A stretch of 64,000 nt of DNA from the NCBI GenBank assembly GCA_945900965.1, contig CAMDKM010000009.1:40903-104902 (forward strand), written 5' to 3'. Below, piece after piece: positions 1-10,648 of the stretch. This DNA is from Bordetella parapertussis (GTDB taxonomy: Bacteria > Pseudomonadota > Gammaproteobacteria > Burkholderiales > JACQAP01). The notes beneath the pieces are model-generated. The model had not been told where the DNA came from and did not search any database. It saw only the letters and a list, made by a program, of their open reading frames with translations. Positions within the stretch are counted from its first letter, which is position 1; each line of letters starts with the position of its first letter. The position numbers were made by a program, and so were the translations under genes.

Positions 1-313
1 GGACAAAAGGCATGTCCGCCAAGGCAATCAGCCAGCCAGCGGCGTTCTCGCTGGCACGGATGCCCTTGATCAGGCTGCGCGACAGACCCTCGCTTGCGTC
101 GTGGCAGATAACCAGCGTGGCGTCTTCGCTTTCGAACAGCCGGCGCAGGGCTTCATCGCCCTCCCGCACCACCACGATGACATGAGGGCACGCAACCTTC
201 AAATTCCGGTACGACGCAATGCCCACGGGGATACCGTCGGGCAAGGGATGCAAAAGTTTCCCTCCGCCAAAACGACTGGCGCTGCCGGCAGCGAGGAGAA
301 TCCCTTGAATCAC
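1..313 (-). CDS. MobA/MocA-like nucleotidyltransferase, partial at window edge (possible GTG start at 313)
   Basis: Reverse-strand translation VIQGILLAAGSASRFGGGKLLHPLPDGIPVG...LIALADMPFV: LLAAGxSxRFGxxK nucleotide-binding motif and ADMP motif of the NTP_transf_3/MocA family. Confidence 0.75.
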   Translation of the reverse strand, partial: MIQGILLAAGSASRFGGGKLLHPLPDGIPVGIASYRNLKVACPHVIVVVREGDEALRRLFESEDATLVICHDASEGLSRSLIKGIRASENAAGWLIALADMPFV

Positions 314-380
314 TGCCTGGCCCGGTGACGGGTAAACAGAGAATTATCTTGGCGGCAAACAACCGCGAACCGACCAAGGC

Positions 381-1694
381 TCACAGTTCGCGCATCTTGC
401 GAGCCAAAGGCGGGTTGGTCGCAAAATACTTGCGTATGCCTACCAGAATGGCCTGGGCCATTTTTTCCTGATATTTCTCGTCCTTTAGTTTTTTCTCTTC
501 TTCGGGATTGGTGAGGAATGCGGTTTCCACCAGAATCGAAGGAATCTCGGGTGCCTTCAGTACGGCGAATCCGGCCTGTTCGACTTTTGCCTTGTGCAGG
601 TCATTTACTTCGCCCAATTCGCCAAGCACTGCCTTGGCAAGCTTGAGGCTGTCGTGAATGGTGGCTGTTTGCGAAAGATCGACGATTACCTGATTGACGA
701 TCGGATCGTTCGCTCGATTTACGCCGCCAATCAAGTCGGACTGGTTTTCCTTTTCCGCAAGAATTTCGGCGGCGGCGGAAGTTGCCCCGCGCTCGGACAA
801 TGCAAATACCGAAGAGCCGCGCGCATGAGGCTTGATGTAGGCATCCGCATGAATTGATACGAAAAGATCCGCCTGCGTTTTTTGTGCTTTTTTGACCCGG
901 TCGCCGAGCGGGACAAAGTAATCGCCGCTGCGAATCATCACCGCACGCATCGAAGGTTCCGAGTCGATAAGATCCTTCAATCGCCTGGCAATCGCCAGTG
1001 TCACGTGTTTTTCGTAGGTGCCTCCACGGCCCCGGGCGCCGGGGTCTTCGCCCCCATGACCGGCGTCGACGGCTATGGTGATCAGTCGAACCACTTCCGC
1101 AGGCGCGGTTTTCGGCGTGGAGGTGATGGCAGGTAGTCCGGCTGCGTCCGGCTTGGGCGAAGGCGTGCCGGGCGGATTTTTCTTCTCCTGCAAGAGTGTC
1201 AGGATCGGATCGAGAGGGACCATCGGGTAGACGTCAATAACCAGACGATGGCCGTAAGTACCGATCGGTTGCAGGGAAAAAATCTGTGGTTTGACGTCGG
1301 TCTTTAATTCGAGCACCAGACGAATCACGCCCGGCTTGAAGCGGCCGATTCGCAGGCCGCTTACATATGGATCATCGGCGGAAATTTTGGCGGCGAGTTG
1401 TTCGAGTGGCGGGCCGATATCGACATTGTCGAGGTCGATGACCAATCGACGCGGATTCGCGATAGTGAAAACATTGTGAACAATTTCGGCGTCGGACTCC
1501 AAGGTAAGCCGGGTGTATTCCTCTGCCGGCCAGATTCGTGCTGAACTGACTTGAGTGCCCGCAAAGGCCCGGGATAACGGCAAGAGCAATGCAGCCGAGA
1601 GGAGAAGGGCGAATACCCGGAAGACAGCACTGCCGGGACGAAGTGATTTTCGCGTTTCGATCAAGTCAATCCTCCGCGGAGTTGCGCCAGACAA
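381..1694 (-). CDS. amiC: N-acetylmuramoyl-L-alanine amidase with N-terminal AMIN domain
   Basis: AMIN-like N-terminus; amidase_3 motifs TIAVDAGHGGEDPGARG, SIHADA, ILVETAFLTNPEEE. Confidence 0.93.
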   Translation of the reverse strand: MSGATPRRIDLIETRKSLRPGSAVFRVFALLLSAALLLPLSRAFAGTQVSSARIWPAEEYTRLTLESDAEIVHNVFTIANPRRLVIDLDNVDIGPPLEQLAAKISADDPYVSGLRIGRFKPGVIRLVLELKTDVKPQIFSLQPIGTYGHRLVIDVYPMVPLDPILTLLQEKKNPPGTPSPKPDAAGLPAITSTPKTAPAEVVRLITIAVDAGHGGEDPGARGRGGTYEKHVTLAIARRLKDLIDSEPSMRAVMIRSGDYFVPLGDRVKKAQKTQADLFVSIHADAYIKPHARGSSVFALSERGATSAAAEILAEKENQSDLIGGVNRANDPIVNQVIVDLSQTATIHDSLKLAKAVLGELGEVNDLHKAKVEQAGFAVLKAPEIPSILVETAFLTNPEEEKKLKDEKYQEKMAQAILVGIRKYFATNPPLARKMREL

Positions 1695-2140
1695 GTTTTT
1701 CCTTTTTGTGTTGCGGCGTCAATCCTCGCTCGGCGACCATCGCCTTCGATGGTCAATTGAATATCCAGATCCGCCGCGGGCAGAATCTCAGACGCTCTCT
1801 CAGGCCATTCAACCACGCAAACATTGTGCCCTTCAAAATAATCCCGGAATCCCGCATCCGATAATTCAAGTGCATTATTGAATCGATAAAAATCAAAGTG
1901 ATATAAGTCTAGCGCAGAGAGTCTATAGTGTTCAACCAAGGTGTAGGTTGGACTTTTCACTTTTTCCGCAAAGCCCAGCCCCCGCAGCAGCCCCCGGGTC
2001 AGGGTGGTTTTGCCGCTGCCCAGGTTGCCGTGAAGCGAGATGAACATTCCTTGCGTGACGAGTCCGGCGATTTTTTCTCCCAAGGCGAGCGTGTCGGCTT
2101 CGCGTGCGAGATACAGTTGTGTTTCAACGGGTGTCGGCAT
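1661..2140 (-). CDS. tsaE: tRNA threonylcarbamoyladenosine biosynthesis ATPase TsaE
   Basis: Walker A GNLGSGKTTLTRGLLRGLG, SPTYTLVEHY, overlaps start of amiC. Confidence 0.93.
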   Translation of the reverse strand: MPTPVETQLYLAREADTLALGEKIAGLVTQGMFISLHGNLGSGKTTLTRGLLRGLGFAEKVKSPTYTLVEHYRLSALDLYHFDFYRFNNALELSDAGFRDYFEGHNVCVVEWPERASEILPAADLDIQLTIEGDGRRARIDAATQKGKTCLAQLRGGLT

Positions 2141-3060
2141 TACGGAGTTGACCTGCGCGCGGCTTTCTTCTTCGATTCCGAGGCGGATTGCACGGCCAGT
2201 TCGACGAATGTTTTTAAGGCCGGCAATTCGTCATCCCTGCGCCAGGCGAGATGGATTTCGATCAGCGGGCTGCGCTCGCGCAGCACTTTGTAGGTGACGC
2301 CAGTGCGGCGAAGATTGGTGAGCGAGGCAGGGATCAGGGCTACCCCGAGTTCGGCCGAAACCAGGCTCACAATGGTCTGCATCTGCACCGCTTCCTGCAC
2401 TACGCGCGGGCTGAATCCCGCCGCGCGGCAGACCCCGACCACCTCATCGTGCAGGCCGGGGGCCATCTGCCGCGGAAACAGAATATAGGGAGCATCCTTG
2501 AGCAGGCGCAAATCCAGTTTGCCTGGCCGCAGCGCGAGCGGATGCTTTTCCGGCAGGGCCGCCACCAGCGGCTCGCGCAAAATGGCTATCGATTGCAAAA
2601 GCGGCTCCGCAACCGGCGGCAGCACAAAGCCAACGTCAATGCGGCCGGCGAGCAGATCGGCGATCTGCGCATCCGAAGTGGACTCGCGCAGGGTGAGATT
2701 CACCATTGGAAACCGACGGCGGTATTCGCGCAACACCAGCGGCAGAACATTGTAGTCCGCCACACTGATGAATCCGATGGCCAGTTCACCGATTTCGCCT
2801 CGGCTGGCGCGACGAGTAGTCAGCACCGCCTGATCCAGGCGGGCCAGCACTTCGCGGGTTTCCCGCAGCAATACCTTGCCGGCCTGTGTCAGGCTGATCT
2901 GGCGCTGCTCGCGATTAAAAAGCGTAATGCCCAATTCCTCCTCCAATGCCCGGATCTGGATCGACAGCGGAGGCTGCGACATGTGCAGTTTTTTCGCCGC
3001 GCGGCCAAAGTGCAATTCCTCGGCAACAACTTGAAAATAGCGCAGATGGCGGATTTCCAT
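2140..3060 (-). CDS. LysR-family transcriptional regulator
   Basis: MEIRHLRYFQVVAEELHFGRAAKKLHMSQPPLSIQIRALEEELGITLFNR wHTH; divergent from ilvD. Confidence 0.93.
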   Translation of the reverse strand: MEIRHLRYFQVVAEELHFGRAAKKLHMSQPPLSIQIRALEEELGITLFNREQRQISLTQAGKVLLRETREVLARLDQAVLTTRRASRGEIGELAIGFISVADYNVLPLVLREYRRRFPMVNLTLRESTSDAQIADLLAGRIDVGFVLPPVAEPLLQSIAILREPLVAALPEKHPLALRPGKLDLRLLKDAPYILFPRQMAPGLHDEVVGVCRAAGFSPRVVQEAVQMQTIVSLVSAELGVALIPASLTNLRRTGVTYKVLRERSPLIEIHLAWRRDDELPALKTFVELAVQSASESKKKAARRSTP

Positions 3061-3206
3061 TCAATACTCAAGAGATATCAATAGAGCGCCAATAATATAT
3101 TAGACGCCCCCTCGGAGGGCGCGCAAAATTGCGCCCTCGCAAGGCCCTGTCCAATTTGGGGTGACCCGGGCAGGATAAACAACTGTTTTTTGAGGAGATC
3201 AACATC

Positions 3207-4883
3207 ATGGCCGACAACTGGCGTAGCAAACTCATCACCGCGGGCACCGCCCGTGCCCCCAACCGCGCGATGTTGCGCGCAGTCGATTTCAAGGACGGCG
3301 ATTTCGACAAGCCGATTGTCGGCGTGGCCAACGGGCACTCCAACATGAACCCCTGCAATGCCGGCATTCAGCCGCTGGTGGACCGGGCCATGGAGGCGTT
3401 GCGCAAGGCGGGCGCCATGCCGCAGGTGTTTGGCACACCGACAGTCACCGACGGGATCGGCATGGGCACCGAGGGCATGAAGTATTCGCTGGTGTCCCGG
3501 GAAGTGATTGCCGATTCGATCGAAACCGCGGTCAACGGTCAGATGATGGACGGCGCGCTGGTCATTGGCGCCTGCGACAAGAATATGCCGGGCGGCATGA
3601 TGGCCATGGCCCGCATGAATGTGCCGGCGATTTATGTCTACGGCGGCACCATCAAGCCGGGACGGTGGAAGGGCCAGGATCTGACGATTGCCAGCGCATT
3701 CGAATCGGTGGGCGCTTTTGCCGCCGGCAAAATCTCCAAGGAAGATTTTGAGGGAATCGAGAAGAATGCCTGCCCGTCGGTAGGCGCATGCGGAGGCATG
3801 TTTACCGCCAATACCATGTCCTCGTCTTTCGAAGCCTTGGGCTTGAGCCTGCTGGGCTCTTCGCAGATGGCCGCGCCGGATCAGGAAAAGGCCGATTCGG
3901 CCGCTGAATCGGCCCGCGCGCTGGTGAATGCGATCAAGAAAAACATTCGTCCGCGCGACATCATTACCCGCAAGTCGATCGAAAATGTCGTGAGCCTCAT
4001 TATGGCAACCGGCGGCTCGACCAATGCAGTGTTGCATTATCTGGCGATCGCGTCTGCCGCGGAAGTGGATTGGACCATCGACGATTTCGAGCGTGTTCGC
4101 CGCAAGGTGCCGGTGTTCTGCGATCTGAAGCCCTCCGGCAAGTACGTCGCGGTGGATCTGCATCGCGCGGGTGGCGTGCCGCAGGTGTTAAAAATGTTAC
4201 TGGCAAATGGCCTGTTGCACGGCGACTGCATGACTATCACCGGTCGCACCATGGCCGAGGAACTGGCCAATATTCCGGCCGAGCCGCGCAAGGATCAGGA
4301 CGTTATCCGCTCGTTCAGCAACCCGCTTTACAAGCAGGGACACCTTGCCATCCTCAAGGGCAATCTCGCGCCCGAGGGCTGCGTGGCCAAAATCACCGGT
4401 CTGAAGAATCCGGTCATCACGGGTCCGGCGCGGGTGTTCGATTCCGAACACGAGACCATGGAGGCGATCATGGCCAAAAAAGTCAAGGCCGGGGACGTTG
4501 TTGTGATCCGTTATGAGGGACCGAAGGGCGGACCTGGCATGCAGGAGATGTTGTCGCCCACCTCGGCGTTGATCGGCCAGGGGCTGGGAGATTCGGTCGG
4601 GTTGTTGACCGATGGACGCTTTTCGGGCGCCACCTGGGGCATGGTGGTCGGCCATGTTGCCCCGGAAGCCTATGTTGGCGGCACCATTGCGCTGGTCAAG
4701 GAAGGCGACTCGATTACCATCGATGCGCACAAGCAACTGATCCAGCTCAACGTATCCGACGACGAACTGGCAAAGCGCCGGGCAGTGTGGAAGGCGCCCG
4801 CGCCGCGTTACACCCGCGGACTGCTGGCGAAGTACATGAAACAGGTTTCCACCTCGTCAAAGGGGGCGGTAACGGATATGTAG
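3207..4883 (+). CDS. ilvD: dihydroxy-acid dehydratase (IlvD/Edd family)
   Basis: [41 protein letters not shown] motifs. Confidence 0.93.
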   Translation: MADNWRSKLITAGTARAPNRAMLRAVDFKDGDFDKPIVGVANGHSNMNPCNAGIQPLVDRAMEALRKAGAMPQVFGTPTVTDGIGMGTEGMKYSLVSREVIADSIETAVNGQMMDGALVIGACDKNMPGGMMAMARMNVPAIYVYGGTIKPGRWKGQDLTIASAFESVGAFAAGKISKEDFEGIEKNACPSVGACGGMFTANTMSSSFEALGLSLLGSSQMAAPDQEKADSAAESARALVNAIKKNIRPRDIITRKSIENVVSLIMATGGSTNAVLHYLAIASAAEVDWTIDDFERVRRKVPVFCDLKPSGKYVAVDLHRAGGVPQVLKMLLANGLLHGDCMTITGRTMAEELANIPAEPRKDQDVIRSFSNPLYKQGHLAILKGNLAPEGCVAKITGLKNPVITGPARVFDSEHETMEAIMAKKVKAGDVVVIRYEGPKGGPGMQEMLSPTSALIGQGLGDSVGLLTDGRFSGATWGMVVGHVAPEAYVGGTIALVKEGDSITIDAHKQLIQLNVSDDELAKRRAVWKAPAPRYTRGLLAKYMKQVSTSSKGAVTDM

Positions 4884-4907
4884 ATTCGTTACGATCGGCT
4901 GGGAAAA

Positions 4908-5276
4908 TTACTTCGGCACCACGATGATTGGCCATCTGTAACAGCCGAAGCAGTGATTCCAGTCGATAAAACCCTGGTGCAACATGCGTTCTTCGTGCCG
5001 AATGCTGGCCGCGTATTCGCTCTGTAGATAATCGAGCACGGAGACGTCTACCCCACTTTCGTGCAGGCTCAGAATCTGGGAGGCGGTCAGAGGGTAGACG
5101 GCATGGCTCTGCTGTAATTCGCGGACGATCTCCTCGGCGGGCCTGCCGTCCTTGCTCATTTGCACAACTTCATCGAGCGTCGGGCGAGGCGGATGGCGGG
5201 CCGCACATCCGCCCAGCAGCATTGCCAACAAGGCGCCGAGCATCGCGGTCTGGATGATCTGTCTGGTTGACCTCAT
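4908..5276 (-). CDS. small lipoprotein, hypothetical
   Basis: Lipobox-like LLGGCAARH after hydrophobic N-terminus. Confidence 0.65.
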   Translation of the reverse strand: MRSTRQIIQTAMLGALLAMLLGGCAARHPPRPTLDEVVQMSKDGRPAEEIVRELQQSHAVYPLTASQILSLHESGVDVSVLDYLQSEYAASIRHEERMLHQGFIDWNHCFGCYRWPIIVVPK

Positions 5277-5316
5277 GGTCTTCCTTTGTCATCGCCGGGA
5301 GCGATGAGGTTCCATT

Positions 5317-5538
5317 TCAGGCAGGAATGTCGGGGACCAATTGTCCTTCAAGCTGGGCAATCTGGTCCTTGAGCAGCAATTTTCGCCGTTTCAAGCGGCG
5401 CATCTGAAGCTCATCCACGTTGGAATTGTGCGCGAGCAACTTGATGATATCGTCAAGGTCGCGGTGTTCGACCCTTAAGGTCTCGATCCGGGCCCGTACC
5501 GCATCAAAGTCTTCGTTGTTAAATTCCATGTCTCTCAC
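5317..5538 (-). CDS. DUF465 (YdcH-like) small coiled-coil protein
   Basis: 70-aa helical protein ending LKRRKLLLKDQIAQLEGQL, typical DUF465 pattern. Confidence 0.7.
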   Translation of the reverse strand: MRDMEFNNEDFDAVRARIETLRVEHRDLDDIIKLLAHNSNVDELQMRRLKRRKLLLKDQIAQLEGQLVPDIPA

Positions 5539-5567
5539 ACCGATCGCCGCAGTTGCCCTTGCCTTAA

Positions 5568-6251
5568 CTATAGTCCAAGGCGGGCCATTTTGTAGGCTGG
5601 TGGCGCCCCGCCGCGTTCCAGTCCTGCATCGCGTGCCAGCACGATATCGAACCTTCCGTCCAACTCTCCCTTGCCGCCGACCGCCGGTTGCAGCGATACC
5701 ACCAAGCTGTCACGTGCTCTGCTGTCGCGAACCCTGGACAACAGAAAATCCCCTTCGTTTTCCGGCGCACCGGCCAGATACATCTGGGTGGAAAAGGTGC
5801 CGAAATCCTGTCGGGTCAGGGCAAAATGGATGTGCGGCGCGCGGCCGGGGTAGGCCACCGGCTTGACGGTGCGAAACCGATAGGCGCCCTCGGCATCCGT
5901 GACGGCCCAGCCATAGCCTTGGAAATTCGCGTCTAATGGCACATTCCGGTCATCGTGTTCATGATGGTAGCGGCCGTGCCCGTTAACCTGCCATATTTCG
6001 ACTTTGACGCCGGCGTGAGGCCGGCCTGCGGAATCCAGGATCCGCCCGGTCACATTCAGAATCTCGCCAAATGCGCGGCCGGGACGGTCTTTCACGCTGA
6101 CCAGATCGTTGTCCTGGTCGAGGGGGAAGTCGATCGGATAAAACGGACCCCGCATTTGCGCCGGTGTTGGCGTCAATTTCGCGGCCAGGGCCGGTCCGGC
6201 AACGGCGGCCAGCATGGCGGTTCCTAGCACCTTCCTGCGCTGAATATCCAT
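5568..6251 (-). CDS. intradiol ring-cleavage dioxygenase-like protein with signal sequence
   Basis: ORF 5568..6326; likely start MDIQRRKVLGTAMLAAVAGPALA; MRGPFYPIDFPLDQDNDL, HAGVKVEIWQVNGHGRYHHEHD, RAPHIHFAL motifs. Confidence 0.85.
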   Translation of the reverse strand: MDIQRRKVLGTAMLAAVAGPALAAKLTPTPAQMRGPFYPIDFPLDQDNDLVSVKDRPGRAFGEILNVTGRILDSAGRPHAGVKVEIWQVNGHGRYHHEHDDRNVPLDANFQGYGWAVTDAEGAYRFRTVKPVAYPGRAPHIHFALTRQDFGTFSTQMYLAGAPENEGDFLLSRVRDSRARDSLVVSLQPAVGGKGELDGRFDIVLARDAGLERGGAPPAYKMARLGL

Positions 6252-6489
6252 GATCCATCCTCCATGAATGACTGCCGGCCCCGGACGTAACCCAATGTGG
6301 CAGGGAATTGATTGACCACCGCGCAAGGATCGGGTTCCCGATCGCGACGGGGGTGGGCAACGCTGTCGTCGTAGCGAATCTGGGTGCCCGTCGACACCTG
6401 AAAATATTACACCGATTCCCGGCTAGGGCACTGCAATTGCATAGCCTGGTTTGTCTGCCTATATGATGCAAAAAATGACCGGAGGAAAC

Positions 6490-7389
6490 ATGCAAGACTG
6501 GAAGGCGCCGGGAGGTATTGTCCCCATGTTGTACGCATTCTTCGACCGCCATGATGAGCTGGATCGGGATGCGGCGCGACGCCAGGTTCGGGCCTGTGTG
6601 GAACATGGGGCGCACGGTGTCGCGGTGCTTGGGCTGGGTACCGAGGTGAACAAGCTGGCCGATCGTGAGCGCCGCCGGCTGGTCGAATGGGTGGCCGACG
6701 AACTGGCCGGTCGATTGCCCCTGGTGGTGACGGTAAATGCGCCAACCATTGGGGCCCAGGTGGAATTTGCCGGATTTGCGCGAAGTCAGGGTGCGTCCTG
6801 GGTGATTCTGCAGCCTCCGCCCGAACGCGATGTCGATGAGGAATTTTTACTGGGATTTTTCGGCGCGGTGGCCGACCGTGTGGAATTGCCTGTGGCCATA
6901 CAGAATGCGCCGGAGTATCTGGGAGTCGGACTCACAGCCGAAGGAGTCAATACCCTGCAGCAACGGCATCCGAATTTTCGTATTCTCAAAGGAGAAGGGC
7001 CCGCGGTGACGATCCGCCGTTACGTGGAGTTGACCGCGGACCGGGTGGCGGTTTTCAATGGACGCGGCGGAATGGAATTAACGGACAATCTTCGGGCCGG
7101 CTGCGCCGGCATCATCCCGGCCACCGATACGCTGGATTATCAATCACGCATTTTTGAGTGGATGCGACAGGGAAAGGAAGCTCAAGCCGAGGCGGCTTAC
7201 CGCGAAATCCTACCGGCGATTGCCTTTGTGATGCAAAGCCTCGATAGCTTGCATGTATATGGCAAACGCCTGGCCGCGCTCAGGCTGGGTCTTGGGGACG
7301 TTTATGACCGCCTGCCCGGACTGCAGGCCGATGCATTCGGAACACAATGTGTCGAGCGATTTGCCCACCATCTGGGTCCGTTGACTTGA
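6490..7389 (+). CDS. dihydrodipicolinate synthase family protein
   Basis: DapA-like barrel: GIVPMLYAFFD, GVAVLGLGTEVNKLADRERRRLVE, FRILKGEGP; probable start MQDWKAPGG at 6490 inside ORF 6451..7389. Confidence 0.85.
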   Translation: MQDWKAPGGIVPMLYAFFDRHDELDRDAARRQVRACVEHGAHGVAVLGLGTEVNKLADRERRRLVEWVADELAGRLPLVVTVNAPTIGAQVEFAGFARSQGASWVILQPPPERDVDEEFLLGFFGAVADRVELPVAIQNAPEYLGVGLTAEGVNTLQQRHPNFRILKGEGPAVTIRRYVELTADRVAVFNGRGGMELTDNLRAGCAGIIPATDTLDYQSRIFEWMRQGKEAQAEAAYREILPAIAFVMQSLDSLHVYGKRLAALRLGLGDVYDRLPGLQADAFGTQCVERFAHHLGPLT

Positions 7390-7390
7390 G

Positions 7391-8944
7391 GTGAATATGA
7401 GAATTCGCGGTTTGAACATGTTGGGCATCGTATTTCTGACGTTGACGGCACGAGCCGAGCCGCCGGAGCTATGGTTCGAAAGCGGCCGTGCCGCGGTGCT
7501 GAAGGCCAAACAATTGCAAGCCATTACCGGCCGGGCGAAAAATGTCATTCTGTTCGTCGGTGACGGTATGGGTGTTTCAACCGTGACCGCCGCGCGCATA
7601 CTCGAAGGACAACAACGGGGCGGCAGCGGCGAAGAAAATTTGCTGTCCTTCGAACAACTGCCCTATGTCGCGCTGTCGAAAACCTATAGCGACAACCAGC
7701 AGACTTCGGATTCCGCGCCGACCATGACCGCCATGGTGACCGGGATCAAGACCGGAGACGGCCTGATTTCGGTGACCGGACGAGTAGCGCGGCGCGATTT
7801 CCGGGCGGTCGCCGCGCATTCCGCGACAACCATTCTGGAGCGTGCCGAAGCCCGCAGCATGGCCACGGGTGTGGTGACCACGGCCAGACTGACTCATGCG
7901 ACGCCGGCTGCCTGCTACGCCCACTCGCCGGACCGCGATTGGGAAAGCGATGCCAATCAGTCCAATGAGGCGAACGCCGCAGGATTTTCCGATATAGCCC
8001 GACAGTTGATCGAGTTTTCCGCAGGTGATGGATTGGAAGTCGCATTGGGCGGCGGCAGGGCGAAATTTCTTCCAACGACTCAACGCGATCCGGAGTATCC
8101 CGCAAAAAATGGGGAGCGGCGCGACGGACGGGATTTGACGGAGGAGTGGTTGCGCGGGCGTCCCCACGCAGCCTACGTGTGGAATCGCGCGCAGTTCGAC
8201 GCATTGGACGGCGGCAAGACCGGACCGGTGCTTGGCCTGTTTGAACCCTCGCATCTGCGCTACGAACACGACCGGCTTCGCGATGGGGCAGGAGAGCCTT
8301 CGCTATCGGAAATGACCGTCAAGGCATTGGAGATCCTTGCGCGAAGCGACAAAGGCTATTTCCTGATGGTCGAAGGCGGGCGCATCGATCACGCTCATCA
8401 TGAAGGCAACGCCTATCGGGCCCTGACCGACACCATTGAATTTGCCCGGGCGGTCAGGTGGGCGATGGACCATACCGATCCGCGCGACACCTTGATCGTA
8501 GTTACCGCCGATCACAGCCACGTTTTTACCATTGCGGGGTACCCGAAACGCGGCAATCCGATACTGGGCAAGGTCTCGGAAACCGGGCATCCCACCAGGG
8601 AATATGGCAAGGATGCCTTGGGCCTGCCTTACACAACGCTTGGCTATGCCAATGGACCTGGATACAGCGGACAGTCGGCATCCCAGGCCGAAGGGCCGAA
8701 AAGACATTTTCATCCAGGTGCCGGATATCGCGGAATCGCCCGCGGCCGCCCTGATCTGACGGACGTGGATACCACGGTGCCGGACTATCTTCAGGAGTCA
8801 ACGGTGCCAATGGCGATGGAAACCCACGGAGGAGAAGACGTGGCCATTTATGCTCGCGGACCGCAGGCGCATTTGTTTCGGGGAGTGCTGGAGCAGCACG
8901 TTATTTATCACGTGATGGCCGAGGCACTTGGGCTAGCCCCATAA
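7391..8944 (+). CDS. alkaline phosphatase
   Basis: NVILFVGDGMGVSTVTAARI, SDSAPTMTAMVTGIKT nucleophile Ser motif, EGGRIDHAHHEGNAYRAL, TADHSH. Confidence 0.95.
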   Translation: MNMRIRGLNMLGIVFLTLTARAEPPELWFESGRAAVLKAKQLQAITGRAKNVILFVGDGMGVSTVTAARILEGQQRGGSGEENLLSFEQLPYVALSKTYSDNQQTSDSAPTMTAMVTGIKTGDGLISVTGRVARRDFRAVAAHSATTILERAEARSMATGVVTTARLTHATPAACYAHSPDRDWESDANQSNEANAAGFSDIARQLIEFSAGDGLEVALGGGRAKFLPTTQRDPEYPAKNGERRDGRDLTEEWLRGRPHAAYVWNRAQFDALDGGKTGPVLGLFEPSHLRYEHDRLRDGAGEPSLSEMTVKALEILARSDKGYFLMVEGGRIDHAHHEGNAYRALTDTIEFARAVRWAMDHTDPRDTLIVVTADHSHVFTIAGYPKRGNPILGKVSETGHPTREYGKDALGLPYTTLGYANGPGYSGQSASQAEGPKRHFHPGAGYRGIARGRPDLTDVDTTVPDYLQESTVPMAMETHGGEDVAIYARGPQAHLFRGVLEQHVIYHVMAEALGLAP

Positions 8945-8950
8945 ACCCGA

Positions 8951-9013
8951 ATGTTCCATTGGAGAATGAAAAGCGCGCTTAATAGGAAGGGTTCGAAGGT
9001 AAACACGAATGAG
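8951..9013. repeat. degenerate half-copy of Family A element
   Basis: ttccattggagaatgaaaagcgcgcttaataggaagggttcgaaggtaaacacgaatgagaagg resembles a family A left arm. Confidence 0.55.
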
Positions 9014-9025
9014 AAGGTGTGTCGG

Positions 9026-10342
9026 ATGAAAGTAATGACGCTGCTGTGTTTTTGTCTCATGGCCTGTCTGGCAACGGCGGCTGACAATGTGCGTCTTGAG
9101 GCTGAGCGGCGATTAAATGCCGACGAGGCACAGGCTGCATTCGAGCTCCTAAGTCCTTTGGAGACCGAACGCGCCGGCGACCCGCACTTTGACTACCTGC
9201 TTGGTAGGGCGGCATTGCAACTGGGTAAAAATACCGAAGCGGTATTTGCACTCGAGCGAGTATTGGCGGTGCAGCCTGACAACACCGAGGCCCGCGCGTT
9301 GATCGCTCGAGCTTATTTAAACCTCAAGGAAACCGCTTCGGCAAGGAGGGAGTTCGAAAACGTCAAACAACAGAACGTGCCTCCAGAAGTCGTGAAGACC
9401 ATAGACCGTTTTCTCGATGCCATTACACGCATGGAAGATGAAAACCGCGTCGCCATCCATGGCTACGTTGAAACCGGATTCGGTTACGACAGCAATGTCA
9501 ATGCTGCAACTTCCGACAGCCAGATTGCGGTGCCCACGCAGGGGGGGGGATTTCTGACCCTGTCCTCCGTGTCAACGGAAAAGAGCGACTCTTATATAAG
9601 TTTAGGCGGGGGGGTGATTTTCACTGCTCCCCTGCAAAACACACTCTCGTTGTTCGGAGGCTTGGCGTTTTCCAGGAAATCGAATCGGGACGAAAGTGAT
9701 TTTTCCACCTATTACTATGATGTGGACCTCGGGCTTTCCCGCAAGCGCGATCGTGAAGCTTTTACCATCGCCGCTTCCATGAACGAGTACTTCATCGAAT
9801 CCCCCGCCTATTCAACCTCCTACCGAAATGCCTACGGCGTGACAGGAAATTGGCAGCATGATTTCGATGCTCGCAATCAAATGAGCATGTTCGTCGAGAT
9901 GACCAACCTGGTCTACCCTGATCAGGGAGAGCGGAACGCCCGCCGCTACGTGGCGGGATTGGCCTATGCCCACGCGACCAAAAGCAACGTGGTGGGTTAC
10001 ACGGGCGCCTATGGGGGCAACGAGAGGGTGAAAGACAATAATTTCGCGGAGTTCGGCAACCGCTTTTTTGGGATTCGGCTGGGCGGCCAGATGTCGGTCG
10101 GCGAAAAGCAGATATTTTTCCTGAATGCCAGTACCGAGTGGCGTGATTACGGCGGACCGGACCCCGATTTTCTTATCCACCGGGCAGACGATCAAATAAA
10201 CGCCTCGGTCGGCACGATCTACCTGCCACTCAGGAATATTCGGCTTATTCCCCAGCTCACCTATACCCGAAACAAATCCAATATTACGCTTAATGAATTC
10301 GATCGCGTGGCATATTCGCTGACATTCCGGCATGACATGTGA
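9026..10342 (+). CDS. TPR-containing protein with C-terminal outer-membrane beta-barrel-like region
   Basis: Signal peptide MKVMTLLCFCLMACLATAA, TPR-like repeats, then alternating aromatic beta strands (VETGFGYDSNVNAAT...YSLTFRHDM); ORF track start 8951 lies in repeat remnant. Confidence 0.7.
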   Translation: MKVMTLLCFCLMACLATAADNVRLEAERRLNADEAQAAFELLSPLETERAGDPHFDYLLGRAALQLGKNTEAVFALERVLAVQPDNTEARALIARAYLNLKETASARREFENVKQQNVPPEVVKTIDRFLDAITRMEDENRVAIHGYVETGFGYDSNVNAATSDSQIAVPTQGGGFLTLSSVSTEKSDSYISLGGGVIFTAPLQNTLSLFGGLAFSRKSNRDESDFSTYYYDVDLGLSRKRDREAFTIAASMNEYFIESPAYSTSYRNAYGVTGNWQHDFDARNQMSMFVEMTNLVYPDQGERNARRYVAGLAYAHATKSNVVGYTGAYGGNERVKDNNFAEFGNRFFGIRLGGQMSVGEKQIFFLNASTEWRDYGGPDPDFLIHRADDQINASVGTIYLPLRNIRLIPQLTYTRNKSNITLNEFDRVAYSLTFRHDM

Positions 10343-10384
10343 GCGACGCCAATCCGCCACCGATTCTCGGTGAATGCTTCAACC

Positions 10385-10600
10385 CAAACTTTCCATTTGA
10401 CGCCCGCTATCCAATGAAAATCCGGGTTCACATGAAACGCAAAACTCTTCAACACGAAGGACGCGAAGGTAAACACGAAGGGTCGCGAAGGAACTCCATT
10501 CCGACAAGGCCAAGGCAACATACACTTGTACTTGCCTTCCTTCGAGTCCTTCGTGCGCCTTCGTGTCAGCGCGTTTTTTATTCTCTAATGGAATATCCGG
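10385..10600. repeat. Family A element (CACGAAGG type), extended copy
   Basis: ccgctatccaatgaaaatccgggttcacatgaaacgcaaaactcttcaacacgaagg...ccttccttcgagtccttcgtgcgccttcgtgtcagcgcg...ctaatggaatatccggg. Confidence 0.9.
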
Positions 10601-10648
10601 GATTATGGCGGGTCCGCGATCAGACATGCACCGTCAAAAAGAGTCAAA

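Noticed and set aside
3078-4163. 361-aa minus-strand ORF opposite ilvD
   Set aside because: Shadow ORF of a clear IlvD gene; His/Arg-rich composition and no recognisable motifs.
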